Source of the DNA: Spongiimicrobium salis
GTDB lineage: Bacteria > Bacteroidota > Bacteroidia > Flavobacteriales > Flavobacteriaceae
Direction: 5' to 3'
Assembly: GCF_043678055.1 (NCBI RefSeq)
Contig: NZ_JBHEQA010000001.1
Span: 1,240,001-1,304,000 of the forward strand
DNA: 64,000 nt
This document shows, piece by piece, positions 35,568 through 44,322 of the stretch. Both the position numbers and the translations under genes were made by a program. Every line of letters begins with the position of its first letter. Position 1 is the first letter of the stretch. Below the pieces are notes generated by a model. The model searched no databases and was not told where the DNA came from. It saw only the letters and a list, made by a program, of their open reading frames with translations.

Positions 35568-36014
35568 TTAACGTTTGTACTCTATGTAATCCATAGGGAA
35601 AGGTTCTAAACCATTGTCCCTAAAGTTTGTGGAAATCTGTCCCCTATGATGGGTAGAGTGATTGATGATATGAAATAAAATATCTTTCACCGAAGTAATG
35701 AAAAGCCTTCCCTTGTCATTTTGATAATCCACCCGTTTTTCAAAATCTTCTGTTTGTGTAATGACTTCAAAAGAACTGCGCTGATTTTCATAATGCAAAT
35801 CTTCCCAAAGGGAAAAGTCATGCAACTGAAACGCTTCATATTTAGAAGTACTTCCCAAAAGACGGGCATTCCATAAATGATGGGCATTTAGAATATGACT
35901 GAAAAGTGCCTTACTCTTTTGCGGTAGTTTGTCTTTCACTTTACCGCACTCTTCAATGAGCTTTTTATTGCAATAAAAATTATAATCAAAAAGCTGATTC
36001 AGAAAGACTTTCAT
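35568..36014 (-). CDS. DinB-family protein
   Basis: 148 residues forming the DinB four-helix bundle. Conserved histidines likely bind a metal: FSHILNAHHLWNARLLG, and LFHIINHSTHHRGQIST (HxxxH-type). DinB/YfiT-like proteins include thiol transferases and other metal hydrolases. It sits in the middle of the sugar operon with 13 and 10 bp spacing, so it is co-expressed; what it does there is unclear. Confidence 0.88.
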   Translation of the reverse strand: MKVFLNQLFDYNFYCNKKLIEECGKVKDKLPQKSKALFSHILNAHHLWNARLLGSTSKYEAFQLHDFSLWEDLHYENQRSSFEVITQTEDFEKRVDYQNDKGRLFITSVKDILFHIINHSTHHRGQISTNFRDNGLEPFPMDYIEYKR

Positions 36015-36027
36015 AATTATGGTTGGT

Positions 36028-37032
36028 TTAACTGAGTTTCTTCGCCGCTTTGAGCATCAAGTCCTTGGTGGCAAGGATACCTTCTTCTTCCCCTAAAACA
36101 TTTCCTTCATACTCCACACCAATATAACCAGAATATCCTGCGTCTTTTACAATTTGCAGCATTTTCACATAGTCTGTATTGGTTTCATTGCCCTCTTCAT
36201 CAAAATCATGGGATTTAGCACTTACCGCTTTGGCGTGCACCATTAATTCCGTAACTCCTTTATACCTATCGTACTCCTCAATACAAGGTGAATTATAGTA
36301 GGATCCATCCTCTCTTTTTACGCAGAAGTTCCCGAAATCCGGTAAGGTACCGCAGTTGTCCATATTCACTTTCACCATCACCTGGGATAATAGGTTGGCA
36401 TCGGAAGAAGGCCCACCGTGATTCTCCACGATCACATTGATATTTTTGGCTTTGGCATAAGTGGCCAATTGTGTTAGCCCGTCTACCGAATTGGCAATCC
36501 ATTCCTCCGGGGTCATTACCCCTGCAAGATTTACACGTACGGAATGACAGCCCATGGCTGCGGCAGCGTCGACCCACTTAAAGTGATTTTCCACATTTTT
36601 CTTGCGCTCTCCAGCATCGGCAGCGGCCAAATCCCCTTGTCCATCAATCATGATCAACAAGTTTTTCATGCCGTGTTTTTCTGCTTCCGCATTGGACTTC
36701 GCCACAAAAGCCGCCATGGCTTCTTCTGAATAATTGGCATCGGACAATTCCGGATTGTATAACTGACTTACATATTCCAGACCTTCAAAGCCCCATGCTT
36801 TTGCTTTTTCGGCAAAAGTATAAGGATCCAGACCCTCTTCACGAATCATTCTGTGAATAGACCATTGTGCCAAAGAAAGTTTAAAGAAAGGTGCAGCTAC
36901 TTTTTCCATGGTCGTATCATTTTCTGAGGTCTCTTTTTCCTTCTTTTTTTCATCTTTACATGCATAGGTTCCCATCAGTGAAACTGCAAGTCCAAATTTA
37001 GATCCGTTTTGAATAAATTGCCTTCTTTTCAT
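36028..37032 (-). CDS. Exported TIM-barrel sugar isomerase/epimerase-like protein
   Basis: 334 residues. Starts MKRRQFIQNGSKFGLAVSLM, a twin-arginine-type signal, with a cysteine (GTYAC, then KDEKKK) that may make it a lipoprotein. The rest is an AP-endonuclease-2-like barrel: VIVENHGGPSSDANLLSQVM, CGTLPDFGNFCVKRE, MVHAKAVSAKSHDFDEEG, SGYIGVEYEGN, giving Glu/Asp/His/Glu metal ligands. Unlike the cytosolic paralogue at 31305 it acts outside the cytoplasm. First gene of the minus operon and divergent from the GMC gene. Confidence 0.88.
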   Translation of the reverse strand: MKRRQFIQNGSKFGLAVSLMGTYACKDEKKKEKETSENDTTMEKVAAPFFKLSLAQWSIHRMIREEGLDPYTFAEKAKAWGFEGLEYVSQLYNPELSDANYSEEAMAAFVAKSNAEAEKHGMKNLLIMIDGQGDLAAADAGERKKNVENHFKWVDAAAAMGCHSVRVNLAGVMTPEEWIANSVDGLTQLATYAKAKNINVIVENHGGPSSDANLLSQVMVKVNMDNCGTLPDFGNFCVKREDGSYYNSPCIEEYDRYKGVTELMVHAKAVSAKSHDFDEEGNETNTDYVKMLQIVKDAGYSGYIGVEYEGNVLGEEEGILATKDLMLKAAKKLS

Positions 37033-37065
37033 CTTTTTCCTTTAAGTATTTAATTATTCGGAATA

Positions 37066-37081
37066 ACTATAACGTTATAGT
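37066..37081. promoter_or_regulatory. 16-bp perfect palindrome, candidate operator
   Basis: ACTATAACGTTATAGT lies between the divergent isomerase (start 37032) and GMC (start 37165) genes, 34 bp from the former. Size and position suit a dimeric repressor or activator site, for example LacI/GntR type. No regulator gene is in the window. Confidence 0.4.
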
Positions 37082-37164
37082 GAGGTATCCTCGGTATAAT
37101 AGCGACTAAATGTAGAAAATTAATTTTATATTTAATAAATTTATGAAATAAACAATTGAAATAG

Positions 37165-38877
37165 ATGGGTAAATTTTATTACAATGAAGAGCAAGAATCT
37201 TATGATGCGATTGTTGTTGGAACGGGCATAAGTGGTGGCTGGGCTGCTAAGGAATTATGTGAAAATGGCCTTAAAACTTTAGTGCTTGACCGCGGTAGAA
37301 TGGTGAAGCATATTGAAGACTACCCAACGGCCAATAAAGACCCTTGGGATTTCCCAAATAATGGAGAACTTTCTCCTGAACAAAAAGCAAAACAATTAAA
37401 GCAGGCCAGAACGGGATATACCGTTAGAGCACCCCATAATTTTTGGTTCGTAGATGATACGGAGCATCCTTATAATGAAACAAAACGGTTTGATTGGATG
37501 CGGGGATATCATGTAGGAGGAAGATCTTTACAATGGGGGCGTCATAGTTATCGATGGAGCGATATTGATTTTGGCGCCAATAGAAAAGATGGGGTGGCTG
37601 TAGACTGGCCCGTACGATATAAAGATATTGCTCCTTGGTATGACAAGGTTGAATCGTATATCGGAGTGGCTGGAGAATTACTCGGCCTTCCTCAACTCCC
37701 AGATGGACAGTTTGAGCCTATGATGGAACTCAATTGTGTGGAACAGCATTTTAGAGAGCAGGTAGCGGAGAAATTTGATGGAAGGGTGGTTACCGCCGGC
37801 AGGGTCGCCCATATTAATAGTGACAAAAAATTTGATGGCCGAAGCCGATGCCAATATCGAAACAGATGTATCAGGGGATGTCCTTTTGGGGCTTACTTTA
37901 GCAGTAACTCTTCTACCTTGCCCGCTGCAGAACGCACCGGGAATCTAACCTTAAGACCAGATTCCATTGTACATGAAGTGATGTACGATCCGGATACCAA
38001 AAGAGCCACAGGAGTAAAAGTTATTGATCGGGTTACCAAAGAAACTTTTGAATTCAAGGCTAAGGTGATTTTCCTTTGTGCATCTGCCATTGCTTCTACT
38101 TCCATTTTGATGCAGTCAAAATCCGATCGCTTCCCCAATGGTATGGGAAATGATTCTGACCAATTGGGAAGAAACATTATGGATCATCATTTAGGTGTAG
38201 GGGCCAATGGAAAATTTGATGGTTTCAAAGACAAATATTTTAAGGGTCGAAAACCCAATGGTATTTACATTCCACGCTTCCGAAATTTAGGTGGAACATC
38301 GAACCAAAAAAATTATATCCGTGGATATGGGTATCAGGGAGGCGGAAAAAGAGGAAACTGGGAAGAACTGATTGCAGAAGCTTCGTACGGAAAGGACCTT
38401 AAGAAAGGAATCCTAGAACCTGGAGGTTGGACTTTTGGCATGATGGGCTTTGGAGAAGTACTCCCTTATGAAGATAATAGAATGACTTTGGATTATGATA
38501 AATTGGATGGCTGGGGATTGCCTACGGTCACTTTTGATGCGGAATTCAAAGAAAATGAATGGGAAATGCGTAAAGACATGAAACAGCAAGCAGTAGAGAT
38601 GTTGGAAAATGCAGGTTTGCGGGACGTAGAACCTTATGACAATCCGGGAGCCCTTGGCCTTGGAATCCATGAAATGGGCACGGCAAGAATGGGTAGAAAT
38701 CCAAGAACCTCGGTCTTGAACGGGAACAATCAGGTTCACGCTGTTCCCAATGTTTACGTTACGGATGGTTCATTTATGACCTCTGCTAGCTGTGTAAACC
38801 CATCTTTGACCTATATGGCCTTTACAGCGAGAGCTGCCAATCATGCCGCAAATGAACTTAAAAAAGGAAACTTGTAA
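37165..38877 (+). CDS. GMC-family oxidoreductase (glucoside 3-dehydrogenase-like)
   Basis: 570 residues. FAD-binding VVGTGISGGWAAKELCENGL near residue 15, substrate/FAD contacts GGRSLQWGRHSYRW, and the C-terminal GMC block GIHEMGTARMGRNP with VYVTDGSFMTSASCVNPSLT (catalytic His and Asn). A cysteine cluster CQYRNRCIRGCPFGAYF is also typical of these flavoproteins. With the subunit-3-like partner it would oxidise the C3-OH of glycosides in the periplasm. Start of a two-gene operon overlapping the next ATG by one base. Confidence 0.92.
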   Translation: MGKFYYNEEQESYDAIVVGTGISGGWAAKELCENGLKTLVLDRGRMVKHIEDYPTANKDPWDFPNNGELSPEQKAKQLKQARTGYTVRAPHNFWFVDDTEHPYNETKRFDWMRGYHVGGRSLQWGRHSYRWSDIDFGANRKDGVAVDWPVRYKDIAPWYDKVESYIGVAGELLGLPQLPDGQFEPMMELNCVEQHFREQVAEKFDGRVVTAGRVAHINSDKKFDGRSRCQYRNRCIRGCPFGAYFSSNSSTLPAAERTGNLTLRPDSIVHEVMYDPDTKRATGVKVIDRVTKETFEFKAKVIFLCASAIASTSILMQSKSDRFPNGMGNDSDQLGRNIMDHHLGVGANGKFDGFKDKYFKGRKPNGIYIPRFRNLGGTSNQKNYIRGYGYQGGGKRGNWEELIAEASYGKDLKKGILEPGGWTFGMMGFGEVLPYEDNRMTLDYDKLDGWGLPTVTFDAEFKENEWEMRKDMKQQAVEMLENAGLRDVEPYDNPGALGLGIHEMGTARMGRNPRTSVLNGNNQVHAVPNVYVTDGSFMTSASCVNPSLTYMAFTARAANHAANELKKGNL

Positions 38878-39527
38878 TGGATAGAAGAATAGCACTTAAA
38901 AATATGGGCTTGTCCTTAGGATATGTGGTGGCAACCCCTACACTATTGAGTCTGGTACAAAGCTGTAAAACGGAGACGGTCCTGGAGTGGACTCCAGATT
39001 TCTTTTCACAGGAAGAAGGAACAGTAATAACACACCTTGTTGATATTATTCTTCCAAAAACTGATACGCCTTCCGCTTCCGAAGTTCAGGTAAATCTATT
39101 TATCGATCAATTTACCGATCAGATAATGGAAAAACCTCAAAAAGAATTTGTAAAAATGAGCTTGGGCAAATTTATAGAGAAAGCCTTGCAAGATTCTGGA
39201 AAAAAAGAAGCGAAAGCGCTTCTATCCGAGGATTTAGAACCTGTACTGGCCAGTGCATTGAAATTCGACAAAGCGCAAGAAATGCAGTACAGGGAGCAAA
39301 TTGGAGCATTTATGGAATCGCAAGCAAGTTCCGGAAATGGAACAATTACAGATGAAGCTGCCCGATTTGCTTTTGCCGATAGTCTTAGAGGTATGACCAT
39401 TTTAGGATATAGAGCCAGCGAATATATAGGGGAGGAAGTGTTAGCTTATGACCCCATCCCAGGAGGCTATGTTGCCTGTGACGATGTGGAGACATTGACC
39501 CAGGGCAAAGCATGGTCATTATCGTAA
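38877..39527 (+). CDS. Gluconate 2-dehydrogenase subunit 3-like protein
   Basis: 216 residues. The start (MDRRIALKNMGLSLGYVVAT) is a twin-arginine-like signal, with a cysteine near residue 30 (LVQSCKTE). The body is helical (EEGTVITHLVDIILPKTDTP, VQVNLFIDQFTDQI) and ends in DPIPGGYVACDDVETLTQGKAW, both typical of Gluconate_2-dh3. The TAATG overlap with the GMC gene implies an exported complex; the subunit is thought to carry the flavoprotein across the membrane. Confidence 0.9.
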   Translation: MDRRIALKNMGLSLGYVVATPTLLSLVQSCKTETVLEWTPDFFSQEEGTVITHLVDIILPKTDTPSASEVQVNLFIDQFTDQIMEKPQKEFVKMSLGKFIEKALQDSGKKEAKALLSEDLEPVLASALKFDKAQEMQYREQIGAFMESQASSGNGTITDEAARFAFADSLRGMTILGYRASEYIGEEVLAYDPIPGGYVACDDVETLTQGKAWSLS

Positions 39528-39544
39528 AGCATTCTAATTTATAT

Positions 39545-39580
39545 AAAAAAGACCCACTTGGAATGGTGGGTCTTTTTTTT
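39545..39580 (+). terminator. Terminator of the GMC operon
   Basis: AAAAAGACCCAC and GTGGGTCTTTTT with a short loop, then eight T. Confidence 0.9.
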
Positions 39581-39714
39581 AATTACTTTTCCCGTTCAAC
39601 ATGATTCTTCTGCCAGATGCCCTCCCCATATAATGAAGCGTCTAGTACCGTAAATAAATTAAAATAATTGCATTAATTTGTAAGATTTTTCTTATATTGA
39701 CGTTATACGTAACT

Positions 39715-39822
39715 ATGTTATCATATCTATACGTATTATTCGTCTATTGTTGCCTATTGGTTTTGGCAAAAATTGTTTATCGAAATCATTCCAAAAAGAG
39801 GATACGTAAAAGCAATCTCTAG
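39715..39822 (+). CDS. Microprotein 1 of a tandem array (35 aa, single membrane helix)
   Basis: ATG-initiated, 35 residues: MLSYLYVLFVYCCLLVLAKI then VYRNHSKKRIRKSNL. One hydrophobic helix (about 4-21) and a strongly basic C-terminus, suggesting Nin-Cin insertion. It aligns with the two following microproteins in the L-x-V-Y core at residues 8-11 (LFVY here) and in the lysine tail. The ribosome-binding site is weak (no clear AGGAG). Least certain member of the three. Confidence 0.5.
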   Translation: MLSYLYVLFVYCCLLVLAKIVYRNHSKKRIRKSNL

Positions 39823-39935
39823 AAGGTTATTTGTCTGATTTACGTTATTTTAACATTTTTTGGGAAGCTTTTTTGTAAAGTTTAAGCGGCATTTACGGCT
39901 ATATTACTATAGATATATCAAAAAGGGGCACTGAT

Positions 39936-40025
39936 ATGGAAAAATACATTATACTTTTAGTGGTTTATACCGCTATTCTAATCTTCTCTTATAAGGTTTT
40001 AAAGCCTTATTTTAAGAAACAATAG
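39936..40025 (+). CDS. Microprotein 2 of a tandem array (29 aa)
   Basis: 29 residues: MEKYIILLVVYTAILIFSYK then VLKPYFKKQ, stop at 40023. One membrane helix and a PYFKK tail. Preceded by AAAAGGGGC, a usable ribosome-binding site 6-8 bases upstream. It is clearly related to microprotein 3 (VYTAxL core, PYFKK tail) with different codons, so selection acts on the peptide. Confidence 0.65.
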   Translation: MEKYIILLVVYTAILIFSYKVLKPYFKKQ

Positions 40026-40134
40026 GGACTATTGGTCCGTATCGTAAAAACTTTATTTTTTTAACGTTTTGTTGAAGTCCACTTATGAATTTCATAACGT
40101 ATCTATTATAGACGTTTTGTAAACAAGGGCAATT

Positions 40135-40218
40135 ATGGACAAACATACCATCATTTTAATGGTTTATACGGCAGCACTATTATTATCGGTAGCGCTTAGG
40201 CCTTATTTTAAAAAATAA
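40135..40218 (+). CDS. Microprotein 3 of a tandem array (27 aa)
   Basis: 27 residues: MDKHTIILMVYTAALLLSVA then LRPYFKK. Preceded by AACAAGGGC. Identical to microprotein 2 at VYTA and PYFKK and similar throughout, although the DNA differs at many third positions. A weak hairpin with a T run (AAGCG/CGCTT, 40230-40250) follows and may end the transcript. Confidence 0.65.
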   Translation: MDKHTIILMVYTAALLLSVALRPYFKK

Positions 40219-40229
40219 AACCGTCTGCT

Positions 40230-40251
40230 AAGCGTAATCCGCTTTTTTGGA
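40230..40251 (+). terminator. Weak terminator after the microprotein array
   Basis: Five-bp stem AAGCG / CGCTT with a TAATC-type loop and six T. Confidence 0.35.
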
Positions 40252-40311
40252 CATCTTAATGATACTCGGTAGACAGCAAAAGATTTTCACTCTTGAATTT
40301 AACCGAAAACC

Positions 40312-40348
40312 AAAAAACGCCTAAAGGAAATTCCTTTAGGCGTTTTTG
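40312..40348 (-). terminator. Terminator of the nrdB-nrdA operon
   Basis: AAAAACGCCTAAAGG and CCTTTAGGCGTTTTT pair perfectly around a 5-base loop; T run on the minus strand. Confidence 0.9.
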
Positions 40349-40365
40349 ATTGGAACAAAAATGGA

Positions 40366-42843
40366 TTATGATCCACACATCAGACAATCATCATCTGCTT
40401 GTCCTTCTTTTGCTCTTGCAATCATTTCTTTCATTTCTTCCGGTGTCAACGGTTGAATATCTATTTCTTGCTGTTCCACAGGAGTTGTCTCTACCTGAAT
40501 TGCAGCAGTCACTTCAGGGCTGGCCGCAGTTACCTCGGCTTCTGCAGCAACACTGACCGGAACTTCTTTCTTTTTGGTATTATCCAAGGTAAACTTAATG
40601 GCATCTACCGCTGCTTTTGTTCTTAAATAATACATTCCTGTCTTAAGTCCGCTCTTCCACGCATAGAAGTGCATAGAGGTTAACTTGGCATAATTGGCAT
40701 TTTCCATGAATAAGTTTAGGGATTGACTTTGGTCAATAAAATACCCTCTTTGCCTACTCATATCAATGATGTCTTTCATACTAAGTTCCCAGACGGTTTT
40801 ATACAAGGCTTTAATATCTTCTGGAATAGCATTGATATGTTGTATAGAACCATTGGCCCGCATCAATTCTTGTTTCATTGTTTCATTCCAGAGGCCCAGC
40901 TTCACCAGGTCTTCCAACAAATGCTTATTCACTACGATGAACTCTCCAGAGAGTACCCTACGTGTATAGATATTGGAAGTATATGGCTCAAAACACTCAT
41001 TGTTTCCTAAAATTTGGGAAGTAGATGCTGTTGGCATTGGAGCTACCAATAATGAATTTCTAACACCATGCTTTACAACATTCTTCCGTAATTTATCCCA
41101 ATCCCAGCGTCCGGACAATTCATCATCCTTAATTCCCCACAGATTGTATTGAAACTTTCCTTCTGATATTGGAGATCCTTCATAGGAAGAATACGCCCCT
41201 TCTTCTTTCGCCATTTCCATTGAAGCAGTTACGGCAGCAAAGTAAAGGGTCTCAAAAATTTCCTGATTTAATTTTTTGGCCTCGTCACTTGTAAAAGGCA
41301 ATCGCAATAAAATAAAAGCATCTGCAAGCCCCTGAACTCCAAGTCCAATAGGACGATGTCTCATATTAGAGTTTTCCGCCTCTTTTACGGGATAATAGTT
41401 ACGATCAATTACCCTGTTGAGGTTTCTGGTTACGCGTTTGGTCACTTTAAAGAGTTCCTTATGATCAAATGCCCCATTTTTTACAAACATCGGCAATGCT
41501 ATGGATGCCAAATTACATACGGCCACCTCGTCTGGTGAGGTATACTCCATAATCTCTGTACAGAGGTTGGAAGAACGTATGGTTCCCAAATTCTTCTGGT
41601 TGCTCTTGCGGTTTGCCGCATCCTTATACAACATGTACGGGGTACCCGTTTCAATTTGGGATTCCAAGATTTTCTCCCAAAGTTCACGTGCCTTTACCGT
41701 TTTTCTTCCTTTGTTTTCAGCTTCATAGCCCAAATACAATGCTTCAAACTCATCGCCATGGGTACTGAAGAGATTAGGGCACTCATTAGGGCACATTAAG
41801 GTCCAATCTTCATTGGCCTCCACACGTTTCATAAAAAGATCTGGAATCCACATGGCATAGAAAAGATCTCTTGCACGCATTTCTTCTTTTCCATGATTCT
41901 TTTTTAAATCCAAAAAGTCATAGATATCGGCATGCCAAGGCTCTACATAAATAGCAAAGCTACCTTTACGTTTTCCTCCTCCTTGATCTACATACCTAGC
42001 GGTATCGTTATATACACGTAGCATAGGGACAATACCATTGGATGTTCCATTTGTACCTGCAATATAGGATCCTGTTGCCCTTACATTGTGTATAGATAAG
42101 CCTATACCTCCGGCAGACTGGGATATTTTTGCTGTTTGTTTTAAGGTATCATAAATTCCATCAATACTATCGTCTTGCATGGCCAATAAAAAACAAGAAG
42201 ACATTTGCGGTTTTGGTGTCCCGGAGTTAAAAAGTGTCGGTGTAGCGTGTGTAAAGTATTTTTTTGACATTAACTCATAGGTCTCAATGGCCGCACTCAA
42301 GTCGTTCAAATGAATCCCTATGGCAACACGCATCAACATATGCTGTGGACGTTCTGCAATCTTTCCATTCAACTTTAGAAGATAAGAACGTTCCAAGGTT
42401 TTAAATCCAAAATAATCGTAATTAAAATCACGGTTATAAATAATGGTAGAATCCAACTGATCCGCATTCTCTGCAATTACTTGATACACCTCATCCGATA
42501 ATAAAGGTGCCTTTTTACCTGTTCTTGGGTTCACATACTCGTAGAGGTCCTTCATGGTATCCGAGAAGGATTTTTTTGTATTTCTGTGCAAGTTGGAAAC
42601 AGAAATACGAGCTGCCAATTTTGTATAATCGGGATGGGTGGTGGTCATGGTCGCTGCAATTTCCGCGGCCAAATTATCGAGCTCTGAAGTGGTCACACCA
42701 TCATACAATCCTTCAATAACTCTCATGGCCACCTTGATAGGATCAACAAGGCCATTAAGTCCGTAACATAATTTTCGAACTCTAGCGGTGATCTTGTCAA
42801 ACATCACGGGCTCTTTTCTTCCATCTCTTTTTAATACATACAT
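40366..42843 (-). CDS. nrdA: Class Ia ribonucleoside-diphosphate reductase, alpha subunit
   Basis: 825 residues. Reduces NDPs to dNDPs with NrdB. N-terminal ATP-cone (MYVLKRDGRKEPVMFDKITA), catalytic NLCTEIMEYTSPDEVAVCNL (N, C, E and the second Cys), STPxxSxxF-like cysteine in SGTPKPQMSSCFLLAMQDDS, GIGLSIHNVRATGSYI, and a C-terminal redox pair in DDDCLMCGS. Before that tail there is a low-complexity linker rich in A, E, T and V (about 745-800), longer than in E. coli. Follows nrdB after 226 bp, probably in one operon. Confidence 0.95.
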   Translation of the reverse strand: MYVLKRDGRKEPVMFDKITARVRKLCYGLNGLVDPIKVAMRVIEGLYDGVTTSELDNLAAEIAATMTTTHPDYTKLAARISVSNLHRNTKKSFSDTMKDLYEYVNPRTGKKAPLLSDEVYQVIAENADQLDSTIIYNRDFNYDYFGFKTLERSYLLKLNGKIAERPQHMLMRVAIGIHLNDLSAAIETYELMSKKYFTHATPTLFNSGTPKPQMSSCFLLAMQDDSIDGIYDTLKQTAKISQSAGGIGLSIHNVRATGSYIAGTNGTSNGIVPMLRVYNDTARYVDQGGGKRKGSFAIYVEPWHADIYDFLDLKKNHGKEEMRARDLFYAMWIPDLFMKRVEANEDWTLMCPNECPNLFSTHGDEFEALYLGYEAENKGRKTVKARELWEKILESQIETGTPYMLYKDAANRKSNQKNLGTIRSSNLCTEIMEYTSPDEVAVCNLASIALPMFVKNGAFDHKELFKVTKRVTRNLNRVIDRNYYPVKEAENSNMRHRPIGLGVQGLADAFILLRLPFTSDEAKKLNQEIFETLYFAAVTASMEMAKEEGAYSSYEGSPISEGKFQYNLWGIKDDELSGRWDWDKLRKNVVKHGVRNSLLVAPMPTASTSQILGNNECFEPYTSNIYTRRVLSGEFIVVNKHLLEDLVKLGLWNETMKQELMRANGSIQHINAIPEDIKALYKTVWELSMKDIIDMSRQRGYFIDQSQSLNLFMENANYAKLTSMHFYAWKSGLKTGMYYLRTKAAVDAIKFTLDNTKKKEVPVSVAAEAEVTAASPEVTAAIQVETTPVEQQEIDIQPLTPEEMKEMIARAKEGQADDDCLMCGS

Positions 42844-43069
42844 GTGCTACAATCTTTTTTAGTGATACGTTAGTTGTTTAAAATCGATCCGCATTCTTCA
42901 TAAAAAGGGCAATCCTACGGAGCAATTTTATTTGGTCAATTGGTTATAGTGAATCCATTCAGTACTATGCCAGTCAAAGCATACTCATGGAATTATAATA
43001 AATTTAACATTTCGATCTGGGAGTGGAAAAATTCTTTTTTCCGAATGGTCTTAAAAAAATGTTGATGAT

Positions 43070-44056
43070 TTAAAAATCAGCGTCAAAACTAATTTTCTGG
43101 GAATCTCCTTCTTTATCATTGTTCAATACGCCCGCTTTCTGGTATTCTGATACGCGCTTCTCAAAGAAGTTTGTTTTTCCTTGTAGCGAAATCATATCCA
43201 TAAAATCAAAAGGATTTGTGGCATTGTATACTTTTTCACATTCCATTTCCACTAAAAGGCGATCGGTAACAAACTCCAAGTACTGTGTCATTAACTTAGA
43301 ATTCATTCCTATAAGACTTACCGGAAGTGATTCTGTAATAAACTCGCGTTCAATATTTAGGGCATCAACAATAATTTCTTTAATACGTTCTTTTGGCACT
43401 TTATTGATCAGGTGGTTATTGTGTAGGTGCACCGCATAATCACAATGCATACCTTCATCCCTTGAAATCAACTCATTTGAGAACGTAAGTCCTGGCATCA
43501 ATCCTCTTTTCTTTAACCAGAAAATAGAACAGAATGCTCCGGAAAAGAAAATTCCCTCTACAGCGGCAAATGCAATAAGGCGTTCCGCGAAACTGGGGGA
43601 ATCGATCCATTTTAAAGCCCAATCCGCTTTTTTCTTGATCGCAGGGAAGTTCTCTATGGCTTTAAAGAGAATGTTTTTTTCTTTTTCGTCCTTCACATAG
43701 GTATCGATAAGCAAAGAATAGGTCTCCGAATGGATATTTTCCATCATAATTTGAAAACCATAGAAAAACTTGGCTTCCGCATATTGTACTTCATTGACAA
43801 AATTTTCGGCCAAATTCTCGTTTACAATACCATCCGAAGCAGCAAAAAACGCCAAAATATGCTTGATAAAATAACGCTCATCATTGTTCAATTTGTCATT
43901 CCAGTCAGACAAGTCCTGATGTAAATCAATTTCTTCAGCAGTCCAGAAACAAGCTTCGCATTTTTTATACCATTCCCAAAGGTCATGATGTTTTATGGGG
44001 AAAATTACAAATCGATCTTGATTTTCCGCTAAAATTGGTTCTACTGCTGTGGACAT
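43070..44056 (-). CDS. nrdB: Class Ia ribonucleoside-diphosphate reductase, beta subunit
   Basis: 328 residues. Holds the diiron-tyrosyl radical. Metal and radical residues appear in the expected order: EIDLHQD region, AKFFYGFQIMMENIHSETYS (Glu, His and the radical Tyr in ENIHSETY), GIFFSGAFCSIFWLKKRG and SRDEGMHCDYAVHL. The C-terminus ends in DSQKISFDADF, the tail that docks on NrdA. The tyrosine is present, so it is a canonical Ia-type beta subunit. Confidence 0.95.
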   Translation of the reverse strand: MSTAVEPILAENQDRFVIFPIKHHDLWEWYKKCEACFWTAEEIDLHQDLSDWNDKLNNDERYFIKHILAFFAASDGIVNENLAENFVNEVQYAEAKFFYGFQIMMENIHSETYSLLIDTYVKDEKEKNILFKAIENFPAIKKKADWALKWIDSPSFAERLIAFAAVEGIFFSGAFCSIFWLKKRGLMPGLTFSNELISRDEGMHCDYAVHLHNNHLINKVPKERIKEIIVDALNIEREFITESLPVSLIGMNSKLMTQYLEFVTDRLLVEMECEKVYNATNPFDFMDMISLQGKTNFFEKRVSEYQKAGVLNNDKEGDSQKISFDADF

Positions 44057-44273
44057 AAGCTGCTCTAAATTTTGTTATTTTCTATATAGGATTGAAAATT
44101 ACCTCTCGGTAGGGAATACAAAGATTGAAAAATACGATCAATTTCTAAAGTTCGTTTAAGCTTTTAGACCACAAAGTTTTTAACACGGAATGTTGAAATC
44201 TAGGCTCGCCAGTGATGTTCATTGCCTTTAGGCCTAGCTCGAATTTTACATAAAATTAACATTGTGCTTGGAC

Positions 44274-44322
44274 AAAAAAAATAAACCAAAAAGTATGTTT
44301 GATGATATACTCCTTGGTTTAT
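44274..44322 (-). terminator. Likely terminator of a minus-strand transcript from 45.5 kb
   Basis: ATAAACCAAAAAGTAT (44281-44296) and ATACTCCTTGGTTTAT (44307-44322) form a 16-bp stem with two mismatches; the minus strand then reads eight T. It lies 430 bp beyond the 44752 gene. The rest of 44057-44751 shows no convincing gene, only a short inverted repeat TTACCAA/TTGGTAA at 44513-44530. Confidence 0.6.
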
